From CAZHZT01 sp964537285 (GTDB lineage: Bacteria > Bacteroidota > Bacteroidia > Chitinophagales > Saprospiraceae), in the NCBI GenBank assembly GCA_964537285.1, contig CAZHZT010000180.1:1-8297 (forward strand): a DNA stretch of 8,297 bases. The letters are read 5' to 3'. Made by a program: the position numbers and the translations under genes. The notes beneath the pieces were generated by a model that worked only from the letters and a program-made list of their open reading frames with translations, did no database searches and was not told the origin of the DNA. This document shows positions 1-5,815 of this stretch, piece after piece. Within the stretch, counting starts at the first letter, position 1, and every line of letters begins with the position of its first letter.

Positions 1-122
1 GCTGCCAGCCTTTCAAAAAGCTAAATTGAATAAGGCCGGTCCTAAGATATTGATTTACGGAATCTACTATTAATCATTGTAATAACATGAAGTTCATTAA
101 AGTTAAGGAATGACTCATGTTT
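1..122 (-). repeat. Left copy of a ~122-bp repeat next to a gene 3' end
   Basis: Read on the minus strand, this element starts 17 nt after the marC stop with AAACATGAGTCAT and runs to the window edge, so it may continue outside. It matches 8169-8289 in inverted orientation. The distal 47 bases (1-47 here) are identical in both copies, while the first ~75 bases align at roughly 70-75% by eye with small gaps. The conserved part holds an AT-rich hairpin (GCCTTATTCAA with TTGAAAGGC) and an adjoining GGCTG-G-CAGCC palindrome, which here is cut by the window edge. There is no coding potential. It is a dispersed repeat or structured 3' element; the family is not recognised. Confidence 0.85.
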
Positions 123-132
123 ATTATTACAA
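77..132 (-). other. Hairpin just downstream of marC
   Basis: TTGTAATAACATGA at 77-90 is complementary to TCATGTT (115-121) plus ATTACAA (126-132), with a 4-nt bulge at 122-125. The stem therefore starts about 8 nt after the marC stop codon and could protect or end the marC transcript. No clear U-tract follows, so it is not a classical intrinsic terminator. It lies at the proximal, less conserved end of the flanking repeat, and the right-hand copy does not keep the full stem. Confidence 0.45.
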
Positions 133-139
133 TCGATTT

Positions 140-766
140 TTAAGTTAAAACTTTTACCAAATCAACTACTCCTACAATAATATACTGAATACCAATCGCC
201 ATGACTAGAAAGCCCATGATTCGTGTCATGGCTTTAATCCCACCGATCCCCAATAGTTTAAACAAAAAAGGAGACCATCGAAGAATAAAATACACGATGA
301 CAGCAGTAGTCAAAATGACGGAAGCAATAATCAACTGATTGCTCAAGTCTGGGTATTGCGCATTAAAACCAATGAGTAAAGAAATAGACCCAGGGCCTGA
401 AAGCATTGGCATCGCCAAGGGCGAAAAGGAAATGTCTTCCTTGTTAAGTGCTTCATCTGTTACAGCTTTATTAATAGCTCGCCCTTCAGCAAACTTTCCT
501 TCTAAAAGAGAATAACCAGAGGCGAGGATTACCAATCCGCCTGCTATTCTCATGGCATTTAAGCTGACTCCAAAAAAGCCCAAAATATACGTTCCTGCTA
601 GAAAGAAACTCATTAATATAAGGGCGAAGTAAATACTCGTATTCAGAGCAGTTTTTCGGCGTTCTGCTACAGTGTGATGAGGGGTCATGCCAATAAACAT
701 TGGAACCGCCCCAAATGGATTAACGACCGAAAATAACGAAGCCAATACAGCGATAAATAACTCCAT
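140..766 (-). CDS. marC: MarC family integral membrane protein
   Basis: The product is a 208-residue inner-membrane protein of the MarC/UPF0056 family. About six hydrophobic segments are visible (near residues 3-26, 45-66, 69-88, 118-136, 142-162 and 180-203). Family signatures are VVNPFGAVP near residue 14, PLAMPMLSGPGSI at 116-128 and TRIMGFLVMAIGIQ at 181-194. The physiological role of the family is unsettled: the old multiple-antibiotic-resistance link is not well supported, and a transport role is only a guess. I chose the start at 766 because family homology begins at MELFIAV. An in-frame ATG at 871 would add 35 residues with no family resemblance, translated from the palindrome at 781-915. 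A large palindrome and a terminator-like hairpin separate it from the gene upstream on the same strand, so it is probably transcribed on its own. Confidence 0.93.
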   Translation of the reverse strand: MELFIAVLASLFSVVNPFGAVPMFIGMTPHHTVAERRKTALNTSIYFALILMSFFLAGTYILGFFGVSLNAMRIAGGLVILASGYSLLEGKFAEGRAINKAVTDEALNKEDISFSPLAMPMLSGPGSISLLIGFNAQYPDLSNQLIIASVILTTAVIVYFILRWSPFLFKLLGIGGIKAMTRIMGFLVMAIGIQYIIVGVVDLVKVLT

Positions 767-780
767 AGGATTCGATTTTG

Positions 781-915
781 TGATAGAGCGTTTGATTTGT
801 GTTTGTTTGAGTAGGTGTGTAGTCGCACATCTACTCAAACAGCAATTCTTCCTTTTGGAAATCCAAAACAAGAATCACTGCTACTCAAACAAACACATTA
901 TTAAATTCTCTATCA
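781..915. repeat. Nested palindromic element upstream of marC
   Basis: TGATAGAG (781-788) pairs with CTCTATCA (908-915), and the 17-nt TGTGTTTGTTTGAGTAG (798-814) pairs perfectly with 881-897. Inside, GTTTGAGTAG (805-814) can instead pair with CTACTCAAAC at 831-840, closing a smaller hairpin extended by GTGTG/CACAT. A third small palindrome, TTTTGG-AAAT-CCAAAA, lies at 853-868, bracketed by AGCA-ATTCTT and AAGAAT-CAC-TGCT. The 11-nt CTACTCAAACA is directly repeated at 831 and 881, 50 nt apart. In a marC leader transcript two GTTTGAGTAG copies would compete for one complement. It is either a MITE-like insertion without a clear target duplication or a leader that can switch fold. Confidence 0.75.
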
Positions 916-938
916 TTAAGTTTTTAAAGTTTGTAAAA

Positions 939-984
939 TATTATTCTGTTTCGAGGGTGTTTTATGCCCTCAGGCCGAATAATA
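939..984 (-). terminator. Probable intrinsic terminator of the 1035-1820 gene
   Basis: Read on the minus strand, TATTATTC and GAATAATA form the base of a hairpin, with GAGGG (953-957) and CCCTC (967-971) as an upper stem. The base is followed directly by TTTTAC and further T-rich sequence. It lies about 50 nt after the stop of the minus-strand gene at 1035-1820, as expected for its terminator. The small internal loop on both sides weakens the stem. Confidence 0.55.
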
Positions 985-1034
985 CACTTTAGACGAGCAA
1001 AAGGTTCCGATGGAGACATTAAATAATTGTGATT

Positions 1035-1820
1035 TTAGAATTTTTTCCCGCAGCCTCGCCATTTCCTTGAACCCGAGCTTACTTCAATACTTAAATCATA
1101 GGAATGGTCAGACATGGTATCCCCGCATTTCCCGGCCTGGATATTTATTTTTAAAGGAGGATTTTCTTCTTTCCTGTCAATAGTATAAACTGTATTGTTT
1201 CCAGACAGAGTCGGTTTTTTGTAGGGTAAAACTTCGCAAAGCATCTCTCCCATATCTTTAAAAATAATCGTGTTTTCTTTAGGAGAGATGAGCAGGCTCC
1301 AGTTTGGTTCATTTCCAAGTGCGAAAACGACTTCAGGCATGCAGTTGTTTCTTATGTTTCGTTGTTTCAACTCTATGATCTTGTTTACTTTGAAAGTTCC
1401 GGTTTTCTCATTACGGGAATCATAGTTGAGATTTCCTTCGAGTTGAGCATTTACGGGCTCACCCGGAAAGGAGAGCATGGGTTTGTTCTTTTGGTATTTT
1501 CCTTGGAGATCATTATCTAATTCATTGGATACCACGAAATTCATTTCCGGATGAATGCAAGGTTTGAAGATGAATTGACCGTTGATTAGACGAATAACAC
1601 CTGAGAAGACTCCATTGGTATCAAGTTGTGTATAATCTGCTTCGCTTGGAGCTTCGGCTATTACCGTCGCGGTGTCCAATTTTACTGGTTTATTCTCTTG
1701 GGTAGTAGGTTGAATTTCTGATTGCTGATCCTTGTTTTCTTGTCGGTTACCTGCAGGAGCACAGGAACAAAAGTAAACTAAGTAAAGAAGAAAAATGAAG
1801 CCTAGATTTCTTGTAATCAT
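1035..1820 (-). CDS. Putative secreted lipoprotein with COG3650-like C-terminal domain
   Basis: The protein has 261 residues. Residues 1-20 are a hydrophobic export signal ending FCSC, which reads as a loose lipobox with C20 the likely lipidated cysteine. Residues ~21-65 are a polar Q/E/K-rich linker. The middle part (about 70-160) has a GVFSG...FKPC...PGEP pattern, a compact beta-rich domain of the kind seen in NlpE-like lipoproteins. The C-terminal part carries ALGNEPNWSLLI (167-178), KCGDTMSDHSYDL (231-243) and a final GCG, matching from memory the uncharacterised COG3650 type, whose hallmarks are GNEPxW and CxDxMSD. Cysteines at 88, 160, 195, 232 and 257 could form disulfides in the periplasm. 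Function is unknown. The gene is divergent from the OmpA-type gene, with only 64 bp between starts. The lipoprotein call is less certain than the secretion call. Confidence 0.75.
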   Translation of the reverse strand: MITRNLGFIFLLYLVYFCSCAPAGNRQENKDQQSEIQPTTQENKPVKLDTATVIAEAPSEADYTQLDTNGVFSGVIRLINGQFIFKPCIHPEMNFVVSNELDNDLQGKYQKNKPMLSFPGEPVNAQLEGNLNYDSRNEKTGTFKVNKIIELKQRNIRNNCMPEVVFALGNEPNWSLLISPKENTIIFKDMGEMLCEVLPYKKPTLSGNNTVYTIDRKEENPPLKINIQAGKCGDTMSDHSYDLSIEVSSGSRKWRGCGKKF

Positions 1821-1884
1821 AAACTGTGGATTTTAAAGATGAAGTAACTTTTTACAAAGAAACCATTATGAAATAAAAAAACGA
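1821..1884. promoter_or_regulatory. Divergent intergenic region expected to hold two promoters
   Basis: These 64 bp separate two divergent starts, so promoters for both genes should lie here or overlap the coding ends. A TTTG at a Bacteroidota-like distance is visible on the minus strand, but the matching TAnnTTTG box is poor (TAAAATCC), and I see no good box on the plus strand. The A-rich stretch just before the ATG at 1885 is typical of Bacteroidota translation starts, which often lack Shine-Dalgarno sites. Confidence 0.3.
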
Positions 1885-2955
1885 ATGAAAAAGCTACAAT
1901 TAATGTGTTTTCTCTTGGGGTGGATATGTAGTGTAAATGCTCAAAATCTGGTCCCTAATCATAGTTTTGAGAAGTGTAATGAAATTCCAGTAAGGTGGGC
2001 TGGAACCTTTTCCAAATTCAATCGCTGGATTAAAAACTGGAGTTCACCTACCCAGGGCTCAACAGATATTATTTTTGAGGATCTTCGGCAAAAGATTATT
2101 CCACCCAGAGCATTTTTTGATTTAGCGCCTCATCTTCCATTGGATGGAAAGATAATGATTGGAATAAAAACTTATGGTTGTTCAGGAAAAGTGATGCACT
2201 GCAGAGAATATTTACAGATAAAACTCATGGAACCTCTTATCCATGATGCTGTTTATAGATGGAGTGTGTATGTAAACCCTTTGAAGTACTCGATTATGGT
2301 GAATAATTTTGGGGTAGCATTTTCTTCGAAACCTCTGATGTATGTTTGGGATGATGTACTTGAAGCCCCTAAACCTTTGATTAATCATAATAAAATAATG
2401 AAAAGTGCTCCCGGGAACTGGGAGTTGATTTCCGGAACTTTTACCGCGGATAGCAGCTATCAATATATGATCATGGGGAATTTTTTTACAGATGAGGAGA
2501 CCAAAGCTGATGAGGAACAAGCCTTAATTCCTTATTCGTTTCTTTTAATCGATGAAGTGAGCCTAGTGCCTCTGGATTCGAGCCTGCATCCTATGGCATC
2601 CATGCAATGGAAATCAGGAGAAACGCTTACCTTGCGCAATATTCAGTTTGATTCTAATAAAGCTATTCTTCGTCCCGAATCTTATGAGGTTTTGAATCGT
2701 TTGGTTGAAATATTGAAGAATAAGTCAGATTTAAAAATCACTATTAATGGGCATACCGATAATGTAGGCTCGGAAGCTTTCAATCTTGATTTATCCAAGA
2801 GAAGAGCAAAAGCCGTAAAAACATATTTGATTGAAATGGGAGTAGAAGCAAAGCGGTTATTGTCAGAGGGTTTTGGAGAAAACCAGCCTGTAGATACCAA
2901 TGAAACGGAGGAAGGGCGTTTTAATAATAGGAGAGTGGAGTTTACAGTTAGATAA
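1885..2955 (+). CDS. OmpA-family outer membrane / peptidoglycan-binding protein
   Basis: The precursor has 356 residues. A Sec signal peptide spans residues 1-19 and is probably cleaved after VNA, before QNLVPNHSFE. Residues ~20-230 form a beta-sandwich-like extracytoplasmic domain of the kind often found in Bacteroidota OmpA proteins. It opens NLVPNHSFEKC and ends LLIDEVSLVPL, recalling carbohydrate-binding-like jelly rolls; its ligand cannot be read from sequence. Residues ~247-356 are an OmpA C-terminal domain: NIQFDSNKAILRPES, INGHTDNVGSEAFNLDLS, KRRAKAV, GFGENQPV and NRRVEF. D292 in HTDN and R307 in KRRA sit where OmpA domains bind the diaminopimelate of peptidoglycan, so non-covalent cell-wall tethering in the periplasm is expected. 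There is no beta-barrel. The rof-like gene follows 30 bp later and may be co-transcribed. Confidence 0.88.
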   Translation: MKKLQLMCFLLGWICSVNAQNLVPNHSFEKCNEIPVRWAGTFSKFNRWIKNWSSPTQGSTDIIFEDLRQKIIPPRAFFDLAPHLPLDGKIMIGIKTYGCSGKVMHCREYLQIKLMEPLIHDAVYRWSVYVNPLKYSIMVNNFGVAFSSKPLMYVWDDVLEAPKPLINHNKIMKSAPGNWELISGTFTADSSYQYMIMGNFFTDEETKADEEQALIPYSFLLIDEVSLVPLDSSLHPMASMQWKSGETLTLRNIQFDSNKAILRPESYEVLNRLVEILKNKSDLKITINGHTDNVGSEAFNLDLSKRRAKAVKTYLIEMGVEAKRLLSEGFGENQPVDTNETEEGRFNNRRVEFTVR

Positions 2956-3141
2956 ATTAGTCCTTTGATAAATTTAATTTAAATTATGAAAAACACCCCT
3001 GGCAATATTCCATATCAGCCCATTAACTGCGATTTGTACGATGAATTGGAGTTGAGAGCCTTAAAAGCAAAGGTGTGCTTAATTGTATATAAAAATGAAG
3101 CAGGAGAAACCGCCGAGGTAAATGGGGTGATAGGAAATTTA

Positions 3142-3254
3142 CGTTCTTTGACAAATTGTGTCGAGTTTAAAAAAGATAAAACCTGAATGCCCTTGTGGCT
3201 GAAGGGGTTATCATTTTTAAACTCCATTTTATCACAATTTATGTCAAAGAACCA
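3142..3254. mobile_element. MITE-like palindromic insertion in the rof-like gene
   Basis: The arms pair over most of the length: GTTCTTTGAC (3143-3152) with 3243-3252, AAATTGTG (3153-3160) after a 2-nt bulge with CACAATTT (3233-3240), GAGTTTAAAAA (3163-3173) with 3214-3224, and GATAA (3175-3179) with TTATC (3208-3212). The apical loop is 3180-3207. A near-perfect 7-nt direct repeat flanks it: AAATTTA at 3135-3141 and AAATCTA at 3255-3261. Shorter target duplications (AAAT or TA) fit equally well. Net insertion is 120 nt, and its removal restores the Rof-like frame. It has no coding capacity, so any movement would need a transposase supplied in trans. The family is not recognised. Confidence 0.8.
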
Positions 3255-3366
3255 AAATCTAATGACCAAAAACAAAGAAGAATTCATGGAGCTTTCCGAC
3301 GGGCGTATCATTCGCCTGGATGCTTTAATAAGTGTGGATGGCAAAGAATTCGGTCGATATTGTTGA
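3187..3366 (+). CDS. Possible separately translated C-terminal Rof fragment
   Basis: Directly after the premature TGA (3184-3186) comes ATG 3187-3189 in the same frame, opening a 59-codon frame that reads through the right arm of the insertion into the conserved Rof C-terminal part and stops at TGA 3364. Stop and start are adjacent in the hairpin loop, so re-initiation by the terminating ribosome is conceivable. In-frame ATGs at 3241 and 3262 are alternatives. No independent ribosome-binding signal is evident and the hairpin would hinder it. More likely this is just the dead 3' half of the gene. Confidence 0.25.
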   Translation: MPLWLKGLSFLNSILSQFMSKNQNLMTKNKEEFMELSDGRIIRLDALISVDGKEFGRYC

Positions 3367-3373
3367 AAAATAG

Positions 3374-3425
3374 AGGTTTTCTTTGAAGAAATGGGCGGTA
3401 TTCTGTTTCTCCAAAGAAAAAACCT
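3374..3425. terminator. Hairpin between rof-like gene and metG
   Basis: AGGTTTTCTTTG (3374-3385) pairs with CAAAG plus AAAAAACCT (3412-3425), with two extra A on the right arm, and AGAAA/TTTCT inside. It starts 8 nt after the rof-like stop, a fitting place for a terminator or 3' stabiliser. There is no U-run on the plus strand. A T-run follows on the minus-strand side (complement of 3366-3371), so as an intrinsic terminator it would work better leftwards. The 10-nt palindrome CTCTTAAGAG follows at 3428-3437. Confidence 0.35.
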
Positions 3426-3454
3426 GCCTCTTAAGAGTGGAGACAATATGAAAT

Positions 3455-3501
3455 GCAACGATTTTTACATTCTTTTCGTTGCGATACTGTATATTCGCAA
3501 C
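3455..3501 (+). promoter_or_regulatory. metG leader with two mutually exclusive stems
   Basis: GCAACGA (3455-3461) can pair with TCGTTGC (3476-3482), and GTTGCGA (3478-3484) can pair with TCGCAAC (3495-3501). The two stems share GTTGC at 3478-3482, so only one can form. The second ends 22 nt before the metG ATG. This resembles a small leader switch, but 7-bp stems with 10-14-nt loops can arise by chance, and no known metG riboswitch or T-box motif is recognisable. Confidence 0.3.
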
Positions 3502-3523
3502 TGCTGTGGTAAAATCAACTAGT

Positions 3524-5638
3524 ATGCAAAAAAAAATCTTGGTAACCTCCGCTCTACCTTATGCAAACGGAGCTTTACATTTGGGCCACCTGGCTGGCGC
3601 CTATTTACCTGCTGACATCTATGTGCGCTACCTCCGCCTGATGGGAAAAGATGTCCTTTTTGTTTGTGGATCGGATGAACATGGAGCGGCAATCACTATG
3701 CGGGCTAAAAAAGAGGGGGTAAGCCCCAAAGAAATAATCGATAAATATCATACCCTCAACAAAAGTACCTTTGAGCAACTGGGTATTTCTTTCGATTATT
3801 ATCATCGTACCAGTGAACAATTGCATTTCGAAACGGCCCGGCAGTTTTTTAAAAAACTATATGAAAAAGGAGGCGAATTCGAAGAGCGCACTACTGAGCA
3901 GTACTTCGATGAGTCTTTTAACCAGTTTTTGGCAGATCGCTACATTGTAGGAACTTGTCCAAAGTGTGGTCATGAAGAAGCTTATGGGGATCAGTGTGAG
4001 AACTGTGGCTCTACTTTATCACCAACCGAACTAATCAATCCCAGATCTACTTTAAGTGACCAGGTACCCGTTTTGAAAAAAACGACTCACTGGTATTTTA
4101 AACTGGAAAAGCACGAAGCATGGCTTCGTGAATGGATCGAGAATGGCATTCTGGAAGGCCGGGAACATCATGATGCTTCTAAATGGAAAAAACATGTTAC
4201 GGGTCAATGCCTTTCCTGGTTGAATGCGGGTTTGTTACCTAGAGCCATAACGCGGGATCTGGATTGGGGGATTCCCGTGCCTGTAAAAGGTGCTGAAGGG
4301 AAGGTGCTTTACGTGTGGTTTGATGCACCAATCGGGTATATATCCTCAACACGCCAATGGGCCTTGGAAAATGGCAAAAACTGGGAGGATTATTGGAAAG
4401 GGGATAATGTTGATTTGGTCCATTTTATTGGAAAAGATAATATTGTTTTTCACTGTATTGTTTTTCCGGCAATGCTTAAAGCGCACGGAGAATATGCGCT
4501 TCCAAAGAATGTACCTGCCAATCAATTTCTGAATTTTGAGGGCCGCAAATTTTCCAAATCAAAAAATTGGGGAATTGAGCAACACACTTATCTGGAAGAG
4601 TTTAAAGATTTTCCTAATAAAGAAGATGCTTTGCGTTTTACTTTGATCCGCAACATGCCCGAGAATAAAGACAGCGATTTCAAATGGGATGAATTTGTGG
4701 ATTTTCACGATAAAGAACTGGCTGATAATCTGGGCAACTTCGTAAATAGGGTAGTGGTGCTTACCAATAAATATTTTGAGGGCATTGTGCCTGAAGTAAA
4801 TGTGGACTTATTGGAAGCCTTGGAGGATGCTCGCCTTCTAATTATCAAGTATGCGAAAGCTATTGAGGACTTCAACTTTAAAGCTGCGGTGCAGCTTCTG
4901 ATGGAAATATCCTCTTGGGGAAATGTATATCTCCAAGAATCTGCTCCCTGGGCTATATTTAAAAAAGAACCGGATAGCCCTTTGATTAAGGAATGTATGT
5001 TTGTCTCCTTGCAAATCGTTACGATCCTTAGTGTATTAGTAGAGCCATTTATTCCATTTACCGCTGCCAAGTTAAGGTCTTTATTGAATTTATCTTCTTT
5101 AGAAAACGGAGCTTTAGAAGCTTTAAGAGATAAAGTTAAGCAGGGGATAGCTGTTTTGGAAGCAGGGCATAAAGTCGGAGAACCAGCGCTGCTTTTTGCA
5201 AAGATCCATGATCGAAAAGATGACAGCCGCCTTAAGATTATTGAAGAACAGAAGGCAAAGCTGGCTAAGATCCTTGAAGCTGAACAGGCCAAAGAGCGTG
5301 TACCGATTAAAGATCAAATCCAGTTTGATGATTTTACAAAACTTGACCTTCGAACGGGAACGATCACTGCTGCCGAGAAAATCCCTAAGGCAAAAAAACT
5401 ACTGAAACTGACCGTTGATCTTGAAATGGAACAACGAACCGTAGTGTCTGGAATTGCTGAGTTTTACACTCCCGAAGAAGTAATCGGCCGTCAGGTTGTT
5501 TTACTCGCAAACCTGGCTCCCAGAAAACTGCGTGGTGTAGAGTCACAAGGAATGATCCTTATGGCAGAAAATGAAAAAGGTGCATTGAGCTTTATCAGCC
5601 CTGATGAAGGTTGGGGCAATGGTTTTATAGTAAGATAA
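3524..5638 (+). CDS. metG: Methionyl-tRNA synthetase with C-terminal tRNA-binding domain
   Basis: This 704-residue cytosolic class I synthetase charges tRNA-Met with methionine. The Rossmann catalytic core opens KKILVTSALPYANGALHLGH, with the HIGH-type motif HLGH at 19-22. The connective peptide carries a zinc knuckle (C145, C148, C158, C161; CPKC...CENC). The methionine-site region includes VWFDAPIGY and FIGKDNIVFH, and the KMSKS loop is KFSKS at 342-346. An anticodon-binding helical domain follows (~380-560), then a charged linker. Residues ~599-704 are an EMAPII/Trbp111-type OB fold (DLRTGTI, VVSGIAEFY, NLAPRKLRGVESQGM) that aids tRNA binding and dimerisation. The ATG at 3524 is preferred over an in-frame TTG at 3479, because homology starts at MQKKILVTSA and the TTG lies inside the leader stems. 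Length and motifs are complete. lnt follows, separated only by a perfect palindrome. Confidence 0.97.
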   Translation: MQKKILVTSALPYANGALHLGHLAGAYLPADIYVRYLRLMGKDVLFVCGSDEHGAAITMRAKKEGVSPKEIIDKYHTLNKSTFEQLGISFDYYHRTSEQLHFETARQFFKKLYEKGGEFEERTTEQYFDESFNQFLADRYIVGTCPKCGHEEAYGDQCENCGSTLSPTELINPRSTLSDQVPVLKKTTHWYFKLEKHEAWLREWIENGILEGREHHDASKWKKHVTGQCLSWLNAGLLPRAITRDLDWGIPVPVKGAEGKVLYVWFDAPIGYISSTRQWALENGKNWEDYWKGDNVDLVHFIGKDNIVFHCIVFPAMLKAHGEYALPKNVPANQFLNFEGRKFSKSKNWGIEQHTYLEEFKDFPNKEDALRFTLIRNMPENKDSDFKWDEFVDFHDKELADNLGNFVNRVVVLTNKYFEGIVPEVNVDLLEALEDARLLIIKYAKAIEDFNFKAAVQLLMEISSWGNVYLQESAPWAIFKKEPDSPLIKECMFVSLQIVTILSVLVEPFIPFTAAKLRSLLNLSSLENGALEALRDKVKQGIAVLEAGHKVGEPALLFAKIHDRKDDSRLKIIEEQKAKLAKILEAEQAKERVPIKDQIQFDDFTKLDLRTGTITAAEKIPKAKKLLKLTVDLEMEQRTVVSGIAEFYTPEEVIGRQVVLLANLAPRKLRGVESQGMILMAENEKGALSFISPDEGWGNGFIVR

Positions 5639-5801
5639 AATGAGGCTGCCTCAGAAATATTTTCGTCACGACTGGCTGAAAATTTTCTATTGAGGGGAGT
5701 TCTTTTGTTGAAATTTTTACTAAAAATTTCAACAAAAGAACTCCCCTCAATAGAAAATTTTCAGCCAGTCGTGACGAAAATATTTCTGAGGCAGCCTCAT
5801 T
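5639..5801. mobile_element. Perfect 163-nt palindrome between metG and lnt, probable insertion
   Basis: Bases 5639-5719 are the exact reverse complement of 5721-5801, with only C5720 unpaired: 81-bp arms without a mismatch. The outermost bases after AA form their own small palindrome (TGAGGC-T-GCCTCA, 5641-5653, mirrored at 5787-5799), and GAAAATTTTC in each arm is another. ATAA flanks both ends flush (5635-5638 and 5802-5805), as a 4-bp target duplication would; the left copy supplies the metG stop TAA. Removing element plus one ATAA leaves 10 nt between metG stop and lnt start. It has no credible reading frame. In RNA it would form a very long hairpin, able to end or cap transcripts and attract RNase III. 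It is unlike the palindromes at 781 and 3142 in sequence. Confidence 0.8.
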
Positions 5802-5815
5802 ATAAAAAACTCTAA

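Larger units (their letters stand above)
2986..3366 (+). pseudogene. rof: Rho-binding antiterminator (Rof/YaeO-like) gene split by a palindromic insertion
   Basis: The first part gives MKNTPGNIPYQPINCDLYDELELRALKAKVCLIVY..., and YQPINCDxYDxLEL is the hallmark of Rof/YaeO, the small protein that binds Rho and blocks its RNA contact. The frame runs into an insertion at 3142 and stops at TGA 3184-3186, giving 66 residues of which the last ~15 are foreign. The missing C-terminal part is found intact at 3256-3366: NLMTKNKEEFMELSDGR followed by IIRLDALISVDGKEFGRYC. It resembles the Rof C-terminal strand containing RLD. Joining codon AAT (3136-3138) to CTA (3259-3261) gives ...VNGVIGNLMTKNKEEF... 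and an 86-codon gene including the first ATG and excluding stop, close to the ~84-86 residues of E. coli Rof. The gene is probably inactive, unless the two parts are made separately. Both parts are in the same frame, with only one stop between them. Confidence 0.85.

Noticed and set aside
687..992. A 101-codon plus-strand reading frame over the marC upstream region
   Set aside because: It overlaps marC antisense and is mostly a translation of the palindrome at 781-915. Its cysteine-rich resemblance to the extended marC N-terminus is just a result of that palindrome.
3184..3186. UGA recoding (selenocysteine or UGA as a sense codon) giving one 126-residue Rof-like protein
   Set aside because: The residues between are the arms of an inverted repeat absent from Rof, and removing 120 nt restores a normal-length protein. 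The gene's own final stop is also TGA.
3479..3523. metG starting at TTG 3479, adding 15 residues
   Set aside because: The added residues (RYCIFATAVVKSTS) have no family counterpart and overlap the leader stems. The standard start MQKKILVTSA at 3524 fits.
4705..5292. A 195-codon minus-strand reading frame inside metG
   Set aside because: It is entirely antisense to a well-supported conserved gene and has no recognisable domain or composition of its own.
5639..5801. Perfect palindrome as a chimeric fold-back sequencing artefact
   Set aside because: A fold-back artefact would continue into reverse-complemented metG. Here the flanks are unrelated intact genes (metG on the left, lnt on the right). 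A local assembly error cannot be fully excluded.
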